Below, piece after piece: positions 18,361-26,649 of a stretch of DNA of 64,000 nucleotides. The stretch covers positions 124,001 through 188,000 of the forward strand of contig NZ_FUXZ01000005.1 of the NCBI RefSeq assembly GCF_900167115.1, read 5' to 3'. The position numbers and the translations under genes were made by a program. This DNA comes from Eubacterium uniforme. Lineage in GTDB: Bacteria; Bacillota; Clostridia; Lachnospirales; Lachnospiraceae. Below the pieces are notes generated by a model. It was not told the origin of the DNA, ran no database searches, and saw only the letters and a list, made by a program, of their open reading frames with translations. Each line of letters begins with the position of its first letter. Position 1 is the stretch's first letter.

Positions 18361-19266
18361 ATGTATAATAATGATTTTAAAAACAAACTTTTAAATATAT
18401 GTGATAATGTAAAGTTTGATGAACCCATGCATAAGCATACTACCTTTAGAATAGGTGGAAATGCAGACTTTTACGTAAGTGTTAGTTCTGAAAAAGAAAT
18501 AACAGAAGTGATAAAGTTATGTAAACTGGAAAACGTAAGATTTTACATTATAGGAAATGGTAGTAATCTTTTGGTGAAAGATGAAGGCTTTAGAGGAGTT
18601 ATCATTGAAATCGGAAATGGATATGCTGATATTGAAGAGATTGATGATGAAACATTTGCTGCTAAGGGCGGAATACTTTTATCAAGAATTGCTGCATATG
18701 CATTAGAACATGAACTCAGTGGATTTGAACCATTAAGCGGAATTCCTGGAACTCTTGGCGGGGCAGTTGTTATGAATGCAGGTGCATACGGTGGAGAGAT
18801 AAAGGATGTGGTTACTGAAGTATATGTTTTAGATTGTGATGGAAATAAGAAAACAATAAGTAATAAGGATATGGAGTTTGGCTATAGAACTAGTCTTGCT
18901 ACAAAGGAGAGCCTTATTATTTTAGGAGCAAAAATTAAACTTAAAAAGGGTAATAGGGATGAAATCAAGGTTCTTATGAGTGACTTTAATGGAAGAAGAC
19001 GAGACAAGCAGCCTTTGGAATTTCCAAGTGCAGGTAGTACTTTTAAAAGACCTGAAGGTTATTTTGCAGGAAAACTTATTGAAGATAGTAATCTGAAGGG
19101 GTACACCGTTGGTGGAGCTCAGGTTTCGGAAAAACATAGTGGTTTTGTGATTAACATTGGCAATGCCACATGTGAAGATGTTTTAAAATTAATATCTGAT
19201 GTACAAAAGAAAGTATATGAAGATAGTGGTGTTGAATTAGAAAGAGAAGTTAAAATATTAGAATAA
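18361..19266 (+). CDS. murB: UDP-N-acetylenolpyruvoylglucosamine reductase
   Basis: MurB (301 aa) reduces UDP-GlcNAc-enolpyruvate to UDP-MurNAc with NADPH and FAD, an early cytoplasmic step of peptidoglycan synthesis. The sequence shows the FAD-binding start HTTFRIGGNADFYV, GNGSNLLVKDEGFRG, the conserved GIPGTLGGAVVMNAGAYGGE and the catalytic serine segment PSAGSTFKRPEGYFAGKLIE. It ends ELEREVKILE. The layout without the type I C-terminal extension indicates type II MurB, as in other Firmicutes. The ribosome binding site is poor, suggesting coupling to the ROK kinase gene 34 bases upstream. Its place next to rapZ and whiA is a common Clostridia arrangement. Confidence 0.96.
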   Translation: MYNNDFKNKLLNICDNVKFDEPMHKHTTFRIGGNADFYVSVSSEKEITEVIKLCKLENVRFYIIGNGSNLLVKDEGFRGVIIEIGNGYADIEEIDDETFAAKGGILLSRIAAYALEHELSGFEPLSGIPGTLGGAVVMNAGAYGGEIKDVVTEVYVLDCDGNKKTISNKDMEFGYRTSLATKESLIILGAKIKLKKGNRDEIKVLMSDFNGRRRDKQPLEFPSAGSTFKRPEGYFAGKLIEDSNLKGYTVGGAQVSEKHSGFVINIGNATCEDVLKLISDVQKKVYEDSGVELEREVKILE

Positions 19267-19366
19267 AGATTGAGTTAGAAAGACTCTTTTTAATGACTTT
19301 AGGATAATGATTAACAAACTTTTTGATTAAGTATGATTTTCATACTAGGAGAAATAGAGGTGAAAC

Positions 19367-20224
19367 ATGAGATTTGTAATTGTTACTGGAATGTCAGGAG
19401 CAGGGAAAAGTAGCGCATTAAAAATATTGGAAGATTTTGGTTTCTTCTGTGTTGATAATTTGCCTATAAAACTAATTGATACATTTGCAGATTTGACATT
19501 CAATCCTACTAGTGATCTTGAAAAAGTTGCTATGGGAATTGATATCAGAAGTGGTGAAATGCTTGCAAAACTCACAGATTCACTTGATATACTTAATGAA
19601 AAGAAACAGGATTATGAGATTTTATTCCTTGAAGCGAATGACAATGTCTTATTGAAAAGATACAAGGAATCTAGAAGAAAGCATCCGCTTTCAAAGTATG
19701 GAAATGTTGAGGATGGCATTAGAAAGGAAAGAGAGAAACTCGCATTTTTAAAGAAAAGAGCAGATTACATTATTGATACGAGTAACATACTAGTTAGAGA
19801 TTTACGTGGTGAACTTGATAAGATATTTATTGATAATGGCTTATTTAAAAATTTATATGTGAGAATTATTTCCTTTGGATATAAGCATGGTATTCCTCAG
19901 GATGCAGATCTTGTTTTTGATGTAAGATTTATGCCAAATCCTTATTATATTGATGAACTTAAGAATAAGACTGGTGAGGATGAGGCGGTGCAGGAATACG
20001 TTATGAATTCGGAAGCTGCACAAGAATTTTTATGTAAACTAAAAGATATGGTTAATTTCCTTATTCCAAACTATATTAGTGAAGGTAGAAATCAGCTTGT
20101 TATTGCAATTGGATGTACAGGTGGACATCATAGATCAGTTACAATAGCGAACAAACTATACGAAGAACTTAAGAAAAACGAAGAGTATGGAATAAAGAAA
20201 GAACATAGAGATATAGCTAGATAG
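19367..20224 (+). CDS. rapZ: RNase adapter RapZ / YvcJ-type nucleotide-binding protein
   Basis: RapZ/YvcJ protein (285 aa, typical). The N-terminal P-loop is GMSGAGKSSALKILEDFGFFCVDNLP (glycine-rich loop at residues about 7-15) and the C-terminal domain carries the signature IGCTGGHHRSVTIANKLYEEL. In Enterobacteria RapZ senses GlcN6P and guides sRNA decay; in Firmicutes YvcJ hydrolyses nucleotides and its role is less clear. It sits between murB and whiA. The usual Bacillus order is yvcJ-yvcK-yvcL(whiA)-crh; yvcK is absent here and rapZ leads directly into whiA after 32 bases. Confidence 0.95.
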   Translation: MRFVIVTGMSGAGKSSALKILEDFGFFCVDNLPIKLIDTFADLTFNPTSDLEKVAMGIDIRSGEMLAKLTDSLDILNEKKQDYEILFLEANDNVLLKRYKESRRKHPLSKYGNVEDGIRKEREKLAFLKKRADYIIDTSNILVRDLRGELDKIFIDNGLFKNLYVRIISFGYKHGIPQDADLVFDVRFMPNPYYIDELKNKTGEDEAVQEYVMNSEAAQEFLCKLKDMVNFLIPNYISEGRNQLVIAIGCTGGHHRSVTIANKLYEELKKNEEYGIKKEHRDIAR

Positions 20225-20256
20225 TAAATTATTTACGTGAATATTTGGAGAATAAT

Positions 20257-21147
20257 ATGTCATTTTCTGGGAAAGTAAAGGATGAATTGTCGAGAGTTAA
20301 TGTAGGTAAGTTGCATTGTGTTGATGCAGAACTACTTGCAATCATGACAATGTGTGGGAGTATACATATCTCTCAAAATGATAGATATAGCATAAAAGTA
20401 CAGACTGAAAATATTGATGTTGCTAGAAGAATAAGTATTCTTTTAAGTAAGAGGTTTAAAAGTAAACCAGAAATTCTAGTAAGAAACATAGGAAATAAAG
20501 GTCAAAAATTATATATATTAGTTGTTACTGATAGCAAGATAGCATATGAGATAACTCAGATGATTGAGAAGGCAGATGTTAGTAAAACGTGCTGTGAAAG
20601 GGCGTATATTAGAGGTGTATTTTTGGCATCTGGCTCAATAAGTAATCCGGAAAACTCAAATCATTTGGAAATAGTGTGCAATTCTGATGAAAAATGTCAA
20701 AAAATACAGCATATTTTACAAAAATTTGATATTGGCACAAAAAAGGTTGCAAGAAGTAGACGTTTTGTGGTATATATCAAAGAGGGTTCTTTGATAGTTG
20801 ATACGTTAAATGTCATGGGTGCCCATAAAGCCCTTATGGAATTTGAAAATGTACGAATTATTAAAGATATGAGAAATAATTTAAATCGTAAGGTTAATTG
20901 TGAAACAGCTAACATTACGAAGGTTGTAAAGAGTGCAATGAGGCAGATTGATGATATAAACTTAATTAAGGCTAGGAAAGGACTTGATAGTTTATCGCCT
21001 CAGTTAAAGGAAATGGCCGAAGTAAGGCTACAGTATCCTGATGCATCTTTAGTGGAACTAGGGGGATTGCTTAATAAACCTATTGGTAAGTCAGGAGTAA
21101 ATCACAGACTTAGGAAATTGAGCGAACTAGCAGATGAAATCAGATAG
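20257..21147 (+). CDS. whiA: DNA-binding protein WhiA
   Basis: WhiA (296 aa) combines an N-terminal LAGLIDADG homing-endonuclease-like fold (two halves within residues 1-190, without the catalytic acids) and a C-terminal helix-turn-helix (VRLQYPDASLVELGGLLNKP followed by GKSGVNHRLRKLSELA). It affects cell division and chromosome segregation in Bacillus and sporulation in Streptomyces. The start is ATG 20257: GGAG at 20247-20250 has the right spacing, whereas the in-frame TTG at 20245 does not. The Crh-like gene follows 17 bases later. RapZ-WhiA-Crh neighbourhood is conserved in Firmicutes. Confidence 0.95.
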   Translation: MSFSGKVKDELSRVNVGKLHCVDAELLAIMTMCGSIHISQNDRYSIKVQTENIDVARRISILLSKRFKSKPEILVRNIGNKGQKLYILVVTDSKIAYEITQMIEKADVSKTCCERAYIRGVFLASGSISNPENSNHLEIVCNSDEKCQKIQHILQKFDIGTKKVARSRRFVVYIKEGSLIVDTLNVMGAHKALMEFENVRIIKDMRNNLNRKVNCETANITKVVKSAMRQIDDINLIKARKGLDSLSPQLKEMAEVRLQYPDASLVELGGLLNKPIGKSGVNHRLRKLSELADEIR

Positions 21148-21164
21148 CTAATAAGGAGGATATT

Positions 21165-21422
21165 ATGGTATCAAAAGACATTTCTGTAAATATCGGTTCA
21201 GGTAATGATGTTGGACCAGTTGCAGAACTTATTCAGGTAGCAAGTCAGTTTAAAAGCGTTATCTATGTAATTAGTGACAACAAGCATGTAAACGCAAAAA
21301 GTTTAATGGGGATGATGACATTAGGAGTATCTAAAGGACAGCAGGTTTGTGTAACATGCGAAGGGGAAGACGAGGAAGAAGCTTTATCGCAGATTGAAGA
21401 TTTCCTTAGCAAAGAGAATTAA
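21165..21422 (+). CDS. Crh-like HPr paralogue without the active-site histidine
   Basis: HPr-fold protein of 85 aa. The regulatory Ser46 region is intact (NAKSLMGMMTLGVSKG), so it should be a substrate of HprK. The PTS active site, normally GxHARPA with His15 and Arg17, reads GNDVGPV: His15 becomes Asp and Arg17 becomes Gly, so it cannot take phosphate from enzyme I in the normal way. Bacillus Crh likewise lacks His15 (Gln there) and follows whiA. It is therefore best read as a Crh-type catabolite-repression cofactor for CcpA rather than a sugar-transport HPr. AAGGAGG precedes its ATG. Confidence 0.9.
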   Translation: MVSKDISVNIGSGNDVGPVAELIQVASQFKSVIYVISDNKHVNAKSLMGMMTLGVSKGQQVCVTCEGEDEEEALSQIEDFLSKEN

Positions 21423-21434
21423 TATAAAATATAC

Positions 21435-21472
21435 AAAACACCTCTTTTAGTTTGAGAGGTGTTTTATTTTTT
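21435..21472 (+). terminator. terminator between the Crh-like gene and dnaE
   Basis: AAAACACCTCT pairs with AGAGGTGTTTT, followed by ATTTTTTG. It ends 15 bases before the dnaE start codon, so dnaE depends partly on read-through or a promoter not recognised here. Confidence 0.85.
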
Positions 21473-21487
21473 GTAAGGAGGCCGTAT

Positions 21488-24400
21488 ATGGCATTTACGC
21501 ATTTACATGTACATACGCAGTACAGTATACTTGATGGTTCTAATAAGATAAAAGAACTTGTCAAAAAAACAAAAGAATTAGGTATGGATAGTATTGCAAT
21601 AACAGATCATGGTGTTATGTATGGTGTAATTGAATTCTATAAAGCTTGTAGAGCAGAAGGTATCAAGCCAATTATAGGATGTGAAGTTTATGTTGCGCCA
21701 GGAAGTAGATTTGATAAAGAGTTAAAAAAGGAAGATGATAAGTACTATCATCTTATTTTGCTTGCAGAGAATAACATCGGTTATGAAAATTTATCAAAGA
21801 TAGTATCAATTGGATTTATAGATGGATTTTACTATAAACCAAGAGTGGATATGGAAACTCTAGAAAAATACCATGAGGGATTAATATGTACAAGTGCGTG
21901 TCTTGCAGGTGAGGTTTCAAGGAATCTTGCAAGGGGAGATTATGAGTCTGGAAAAGAAGCGGCTCTTAGATATGAAAAGATATTTGGTAAGGGTAATTTC
22001 TTTTTGGAATTACAAGACCACGGTATACCTGAACAGCAACTTGTTAATTCAAATATGCTAAGACTTTCTGAGGAAACAGGTATTGAACTTATATGTACGA
22101 ATGATGCACATTACCTTACAGCTGAGGATGCAAAGGCTCATGATATCTTACTTTGTATTCAGACAGGTAAAAAGGTAAGTGATGAAGATAGAATGAAATA
22201 TGAAGGCGGACAGTATTACTTAAAGAGTGAGGAAGAGATGAGAGCGCTTTTCCCATATGCACTTTCCGCTGTGGAGAATACAAAGAAAATTGCAGATAGA
22301 TGTGATGTTGAAATAGAATTTGGTGTTTCTAAATTACCAAAATATGATACACCAAAAGAGTATACGTCACTATCTTATCTTGAATATTTATGTAAACTAG
22401 GACTTGAGAAAAGATATACACCTGAAGTCCTTGAAAAACTACATTTAACAAAGGAAGATGTAGAGAACAGATTAAAGTATGAAATTGATACTATCAATAG
22501 CATGGGATTTGTTGATTACTTCCTTATAATCTGGGATTTTATTAATTATGCAAAGGAACATGACATACCAGTTGGACCTGGAAGAGGTTCGGCAGCAGGT
22601 AGTGTTGTTTCATATTGTTTATTTATAACGGATATTGATCCTATTAAGTATAGTCTTATTTTTGAAAGATTTTTAAATCCTGAACGTGTAACCATGCCCG
22701 ATGTGGATATTGACTTCTGTGTTGATAGACGAGCAGAGGTTATAGATTATGTAACCCAAAAATATGGAAGAGAAAAGGTATCTCAGATTATTACTTTTAA
22801 TACTATGGCAGCAAGAGGTGTTATAAGGGATGTTGGACGAGTGCTAGAGATTCCTCTCACAAGAGTTAATCAGATCGCAAAGCTTGTTCCATCAGCTCCT
22901 AAGATGACCATAGATTTGGCACTTAAAGAAAATCCTGAATTTAGGGAAGTGTATGAAAGTGACAGAGAAACTAAAGAATACATTGATATGTGTAAGAGAC
23001 TTGAAGGATTACAGCGAAGTGTAGGTATTCATCCTGCAGGCGTAGTTATTTGTAATGCACCTGTTATGGACTATGTTCCATTATCAAGAGGAGCTGAAGG
23101 TAATATTACTACACAGTTTGAAGCAGTAACCATTGAATCGTTAGGTCTACTTAAGATGGACTTCTTAGCTCTTAGAAACTTAACAGTTATTAAGCATGCA
23201 CTTGATTTAATATATAAAACTACAGGAAAAAAGATCGATATTTCAAAGATTGATTTAGATGATAGCAAGGTTCTCGATATGATTGGTCAGGGCAAGTGTG
23301 ATGGTGTGTTCCAGCTTGAAAGTTCTGGTATGAAGAGTTTCATGAAGGAACTTAAGCCTAATAGCTTTGAAGATATAGTTGCCGGTATTTCACTTTACAG
23401 ACCAGGCCCTATGGATTTTATTCCAAAGTATCTTGCAGGTAAAAATGACCCTGAACACATATCCTATGAATGTGAACAGTTAGTTCCTATTTTGAAACCA
23501 ACCTATGGTTGTATAGTTTATCAGGAACAGGTTATGCAGATTGTTAGAGATCTTGGTGGATTTTCACTTGGAAGGTCTGATAATCTTCGTAGAGCCATGT
23601 CTAAGAAAAAAGTTGATGTCATGCAGTCTGAGAGAACAGCATTTGTTGAAGGCTGTTTAAAGAATGGTATTGATGAGAAAGTAGCAAATACAATCTATGA
23701 TTCTATGATTGACTTTGCAAAGTATGCGTTTAATAAATCTCATGCAGCTGCTTATGCGGTTGTTTCAATGAGAACAGCATTCCTTAAATACTATTACCCA
23801 GTTGAATATATGGCAGCACTTCTTACATCAGTAATGGGTGAAACTACAAAGGTTTCTGATTATATATATGAATGTAGAGATATGGGAGTAAATGTACTTC
23901 CACCAGATATTAATGCTGGTGAAAGTGGATTCTCTGTTAAGGATGGAAACATTATATATGGTCTTTCTGCAATTAAGGGAATCGGAATAAACGTAATTGA
24001 CAGAATCGTTGAGGAGCGTGAGGAAAGTGGTCCATATAAAGATATGGATGATTTCGCTCAACGTCTATACGATAAAGGTGTTAATAAAAAGATTATTGAA
24101 AATTTAATTAAGGCAGGAGCATTTGATTCGTTTGCTGCTAATAGAAATCAGATGCTTATTGCATTTCCAGTTGTTTTTGATAATAAGGCTTCAGAAAAGA
24201 AGAAAACCATAGCAGGTCAGATGAGCCTTTTTGATATGGGTGATGAAGAAATAAAGGAAAGTATAAAGACACCACTTCCACCAGTTCCTGAACTTGATAA
24301 GGAAGAATTATTATCATATGAAAAGGAAGTATTAGGAATATATGTAAGTGGTCATCCACTTGAAAATTATACTGATCTTTTAAAGAAAAATGTAAAGAAT

Positions 24401-24997
24401 AGTACAAAGGATTTCATTAGAGAAGTTGTTAGAGATGCTGAAGGTAATGAAATTTCAAGTGAATGTAAGGTTAATGATGGCGATTTCACGGTTATAGGTG
24501 GAATTCTTAATGACGTTAAAACTAAGACAACTAAGAATAATACTATAATGGCATTTGCTGATTTAGAGGATTTATATGGTAGTATTGAAGTTATTATTTT
24601 CCCTAATAGTTATATGCCGAACAGAGAGAATTTAGTTGAAGGTGAAAAGGTTTTAATAGAAGGTCGAATTCAGTTTGAGGATGAGGATACTGCAAGAGTA
24701 ATCGCATCAAATATTATGAACTTTAATCAGGTGCCTAAGAAAATCTGGTTAAGGTTTAAGGATAATGAACATTATAATAGTCTTAAAACTGAAATGGAAG
24801 ATTTGTTGAAAACAAGTGATGGTAACGACAGGGTTGTTATATATAAAGAAAAAGAAAAGGAAAAATTCATGCTTCCTGTAAGATACCTTGTAGATGTTAA
24901 TAAGGATCTAGTTGAGGAATTTGAAGCAATCCTTGGAGAGAAAAACGTTGCCGTTACATATGAAAAAGCTTATTTTAAGCATGGAAGAAGTAGGTAA
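21488..24997 (+). CDS. dnaE: DNA polymerase III subunit alpha (DnaE)
   Basis: DnaE-type C-family replicative polymerase (1169 aa). The order is an N-terminal PHP domain (FTHLHVHTQYSILDG, residues 3-17), palm/fingers with PDVDIDFCVDRR holding catalytic aspartates (about 405-415), the GPGRGSAAGSVVSYC segment, the tandem HhH region, and an OB-fold DNA-binding domain near residues 990-1080. The start is ATG 21488 behind AAGGAGG; the longer in-frame extension to 21452 overlaps the terminator. In low-GC Gram-positives DnaE extends primers for PolC. The last two residues overlap nothing, and the methyltransferase gene begins 4 bases later. Confidence 0.96.
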   Translation: MAFTHLHVHTQYSILDGSNKIKELVKKTKELGMDSIAITDHGVMYGVIEFYKACRAEGIKPIIGCEVYVAPGSRFDKELKKEDDKYYHLILLAENNIGYENLSKIVSIGFIDGFYYKPRVDMETLEKYHEGLICTSACLAGEVSRNLARGDYESGKEAALRYEKIFGKGNFFLELQDHGIPEQQLVNSNMLRLSEETGIELICTNDAHYLTAEDAKAHDILLCIQTGKKVSDEDRMKYEGGQYYLKSEEEMRALFPYALSAVENTKKIADRCDVEIEFGVSKLPKYDTPKEYTSLSYLEYLCKLGLEKRYTPEVLEKLHLTKEDVENRLKYEIDTINSMGFVDYFLIIWDFINYAKEHDIPVGPGRGSAAGSVVSYCLFITDIDPIKYSLIFERFLNPERVTMPDVDIDFCVDRRAEVIDYVTQKYGREKVSQIITFNTMAARGVIRDVGRVLEIPLTRVNQIAKLVPSAPKMTIDLALKENPEFREVYESDRETKEYIDMCKRLEGLQRSVGIHPAGVVICNAPVMDYVPLSRGAEGNITTQFEAVTIESLGLLKMDFLALRNLTVIKHALDLIYKTTGKKIDISKIDLDDSKVLDMIGQGKCDGVFQLESSGMKSFMKELKPNSFEDIVAGISLYRPGPMDFIPKYLAGKNDPEHISYECEQLVPILKPTYGCIVYQEQVMQIVRDLGGFSLGRSDNLRRAMSKKKVDVMQSERTAFVEGCLKNGIDEKVANTIYDSMIDFAKYAFNKSHAAAYAVVSMRTAFLKYYYPVEYMAALLTSVMGETTKVSDYIYECRDMGVNVLPPDINAGESGFSVKDGNIIYGLSAIKGIGINVIDRIVEEREESGPYKDMDDFAQRLYDKGVNKKIIENLIKAGAFDSFAANRNQMLIAFPVVFDNKASEKKKTIAGQMSLFDMGDEEIKESIKTPLPPVPELDKEELLSYEKEVLGIYVSGHPLENYTDLLKKNVKNSTKDFIREVVRDAEGNEISSECKVNDGDFTVIGGILNDVKTKTTKNNTIMAFADLEDLYGSIEVIIFPNSYMPNRENLVEGEKVLIEGRIQFEDEDTARVIASNIMNFNQVPKKIWLRFKDNEHYNSLKTEMEDLLKTSDGNDRVVIYKEKEKEKFMLPVRYLVDVNKDLVEEFEAILGEKNVAVTYEKAYFKHGRSR

Positions 24998-25001
24998 TAG
25001 A

Positions 25002-25835
25002 ATGGAAATAATTACATCCGAAACAAATAAGGACATAAAAAAGATAATAGGGTTACTAGAAAAATCAAAGAACAGAAGGAAGGAAGATTCCTATGTTGTT
25101 GAAGGACTTAAGATGGTTTTTGAAATTCCTAAAGAGGATATACGAGAGGTTTATATTTCAAAAACTTGTTATGAAAACATTGCAAGTGGAAATGTAGATA
25201 AAAAAATCGTTGATGTTAAGTCGTTTAATAAGGAAGGTGAATTTGAATTAGGATTTTCTTATAAGGTTATTTCGGATGCTTTATTTAAAAAGATTAGTGA
25301 TACCGTAACGCCACAGGGTATTTTAGCTATTGTAAAAAGAAAACATTATAAACTTAATGATATTTTAAATAGAAAAGTTAAGAAGGATGGATTACCAGAT
25401 AAGCAAGTAATAATGATTCTCGATGATTTAAGGGATCCAGGAAATTTAGGAACTATAATTAGGACCTGTGAAGCAGCGGGAGTTAGTGGTATAATATTAT
25501 CAAAGGAAAGTGTTGATATTTACAATCCGAAAGTTGTTAGATCAACAATGGGAGCAATCCTAAGAGTACCTTTTTATGAAAGTGAAGATTTAAAGGAAGA
25601 CATTAAGAAGATTAAACAGGAAAACTTTAAGTTATATGCTGCTCACTTAGGTGGAAAGAAGTTATATAACGAAGTAAAAAAAGATGGCGCGTATGGGTTT
25701 ATAATTGGAAACGAAGCGAATGGCATATCGGACGAAGTTGCAGCTTTAGCGGATGAATTGGTTATTATTCCAATGTACGGAAATGTTGAGTCTTTAAATG
25801 CCGCAATAGCAGCATCTATATTAATGTTTAGTTAA
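25002..25835 (+). CDS. TrmH/SpoU family RNA 2'-O-methyltransferase
   Basis: SPOUT methyltransferase (277 aa) that probably methylates a ribose of 23S rRNA or tRNA with SAM. The N-terminal substrate-binding domain (residues 1-110) includes RRKEDSYVVEGLKMV. The knotted SAM-binding domain shows motif 1 LDDLRDPGNLGTIIRTCEAAG, motif 2 GFIIGNEANGIS and motif 3 IPMYGNVESLNAAIAASI. ATG 25002 is chosen because earlier in-frame codons lie inside dnaE. It is likely co-transcribed with dnaE. The exact target nucleotide cannot be told from sequence; RlmB and TsnR-like relatives are both possible. Confidence 0.92.
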   Translation: MEIITSETNKDIKKIIGLLEKSKNRRKEDSYVVEGLKMVFEIPKEDIREVYISKTCYENIASGNVDKKIVDVKSFNKEGEFELGFSYKVISDALFKKISDTVTPQGILAIVKRKHYKLNDILNRKVKKDGLPDKQVIMILDDLRDPGNLGTIIRTCEAAGVSGIILSKESVDIYNPKVVRSTMGAILRVPFYESEDLKEDIKKIKQENFKLYAAHLGGKKLYNEVKKDGAYGFIIGNEANGISDEVAALADELVIIPMYGNVESLNAAIAASILMFS

Positions 25836-25857
25836 GGAAATCGTAAGGTTGGCTTGC

Positions 25858-25885
25858 TTGACATTAAATAGAAGTTTGATATAAT
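25858..25885 (+). promoter_or_regulatory. promoter of mecA
   Basis: TTGACA at 25858-25863 and TATAAT at 25880-25885 with a 16-base spacer, 33 bases upstream of the ATG. Confidence 0.8.
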
Positions 25886-25918
25886 TCTAATAATACTTTA
25901 AAGAGAGGGGGATCCACT

Positions 25919-26614
25919 ATGAAATTAGAAAAATTGAGTGAAAACTCCATAAGATGTACAATTGACAGAAAAGAATTTGAAACATATAAGATAAAACTTG
26001 GTGAAATCATTAATGGTAATGGCAATGCACCGAAATTCTTCAAGGAGATTATTTACAAGGCTCATGAGCAATTTGGTTTTGAACCTAATAATTTTCCTCT
26101 TATAATTGAGGCTACTGCTAATATACCTGATAATATTGTGTTTACAATTACTAAGGTTAATACAGAAGAAGAGATGGAAAAGATGAAGAAGATTGTTGCC
26201 ATGAATCAGAAGAAATTTCAGAATAATCTTTTAAATAACATTCATAATGTTGAAGATATGGATGATTTATTCCAAGAGATTGAAGATTATAAGAATAATG
26301 ATGCTACTGATGAGGGAGATGAATTTGAGGAATCAGTTATCTTCATGTTCTCTAATGTAGATAATCTTATAACTAGTGCAAAACAAGTTGATGGTATATA
26401 TAAAGGTGTTAGTGATTTATATGAAATAGAGGGAAATTATGTATTACTTTTAGATGCTGAGTTAGAAGATGCTGAAAGTTATCAGTATTCTTGCGATATT
26501 ATATCGGAGTATGCAGATGACACATTATTCTCTGATTTAACTCAGAGTATTATACTTGAGCATTTTGAACCAGTAATCGAAGGTGATGCTTTAACACAAT
26601 TAGCAAAGCTCTAA
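25919..26614 (+). CDS. mecA: adaptor protein MecA
   Basis: MecA-family adaptor (231 aa). The N-terminal substrate-binding domain begins MKLEKLSENSIRCTIDRKEFE and continues to about residue 80 with the pattern AHEQFGFEPNNFPLIIEA. A negatively charged linker (residues about 110-140) leads to the C-terminal ClpC-binding domain with NLITSAKQVDGIYKGVSDLYE. In Bacillus MecA presents substrates to ClpC for degradation. It has its own strong promoter and a GAGAGGGG-type ribosome binding site. The next gene begins 35 bases downstream and may be co-transcribed. Confidence 0.85.
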   Translation: MKLEKLSENSIRCTIDRKEFETYKIKLGEIINGNGNAPKFFKEIIYKAHEQFGFEPNNFPLIIEATANIPDNIVFTITKVNTEEEMEKMKKIVAMNQKKFQNNLLNNIHNVEDMDDLFQEIEDYKNNDATDEGDEFEESVIFMFSNVDNLITSAKQVDGIYKGVSDLYEIEGNYVLLLDAELEDAESYQYSCDIISEYADDTLFSDLTQSIILEHFEPVIEGDALTQLAKL

Positions 26615-26649
26615 AATACGTAAAAAGGAACACAAGGAGGATTAAGGGC

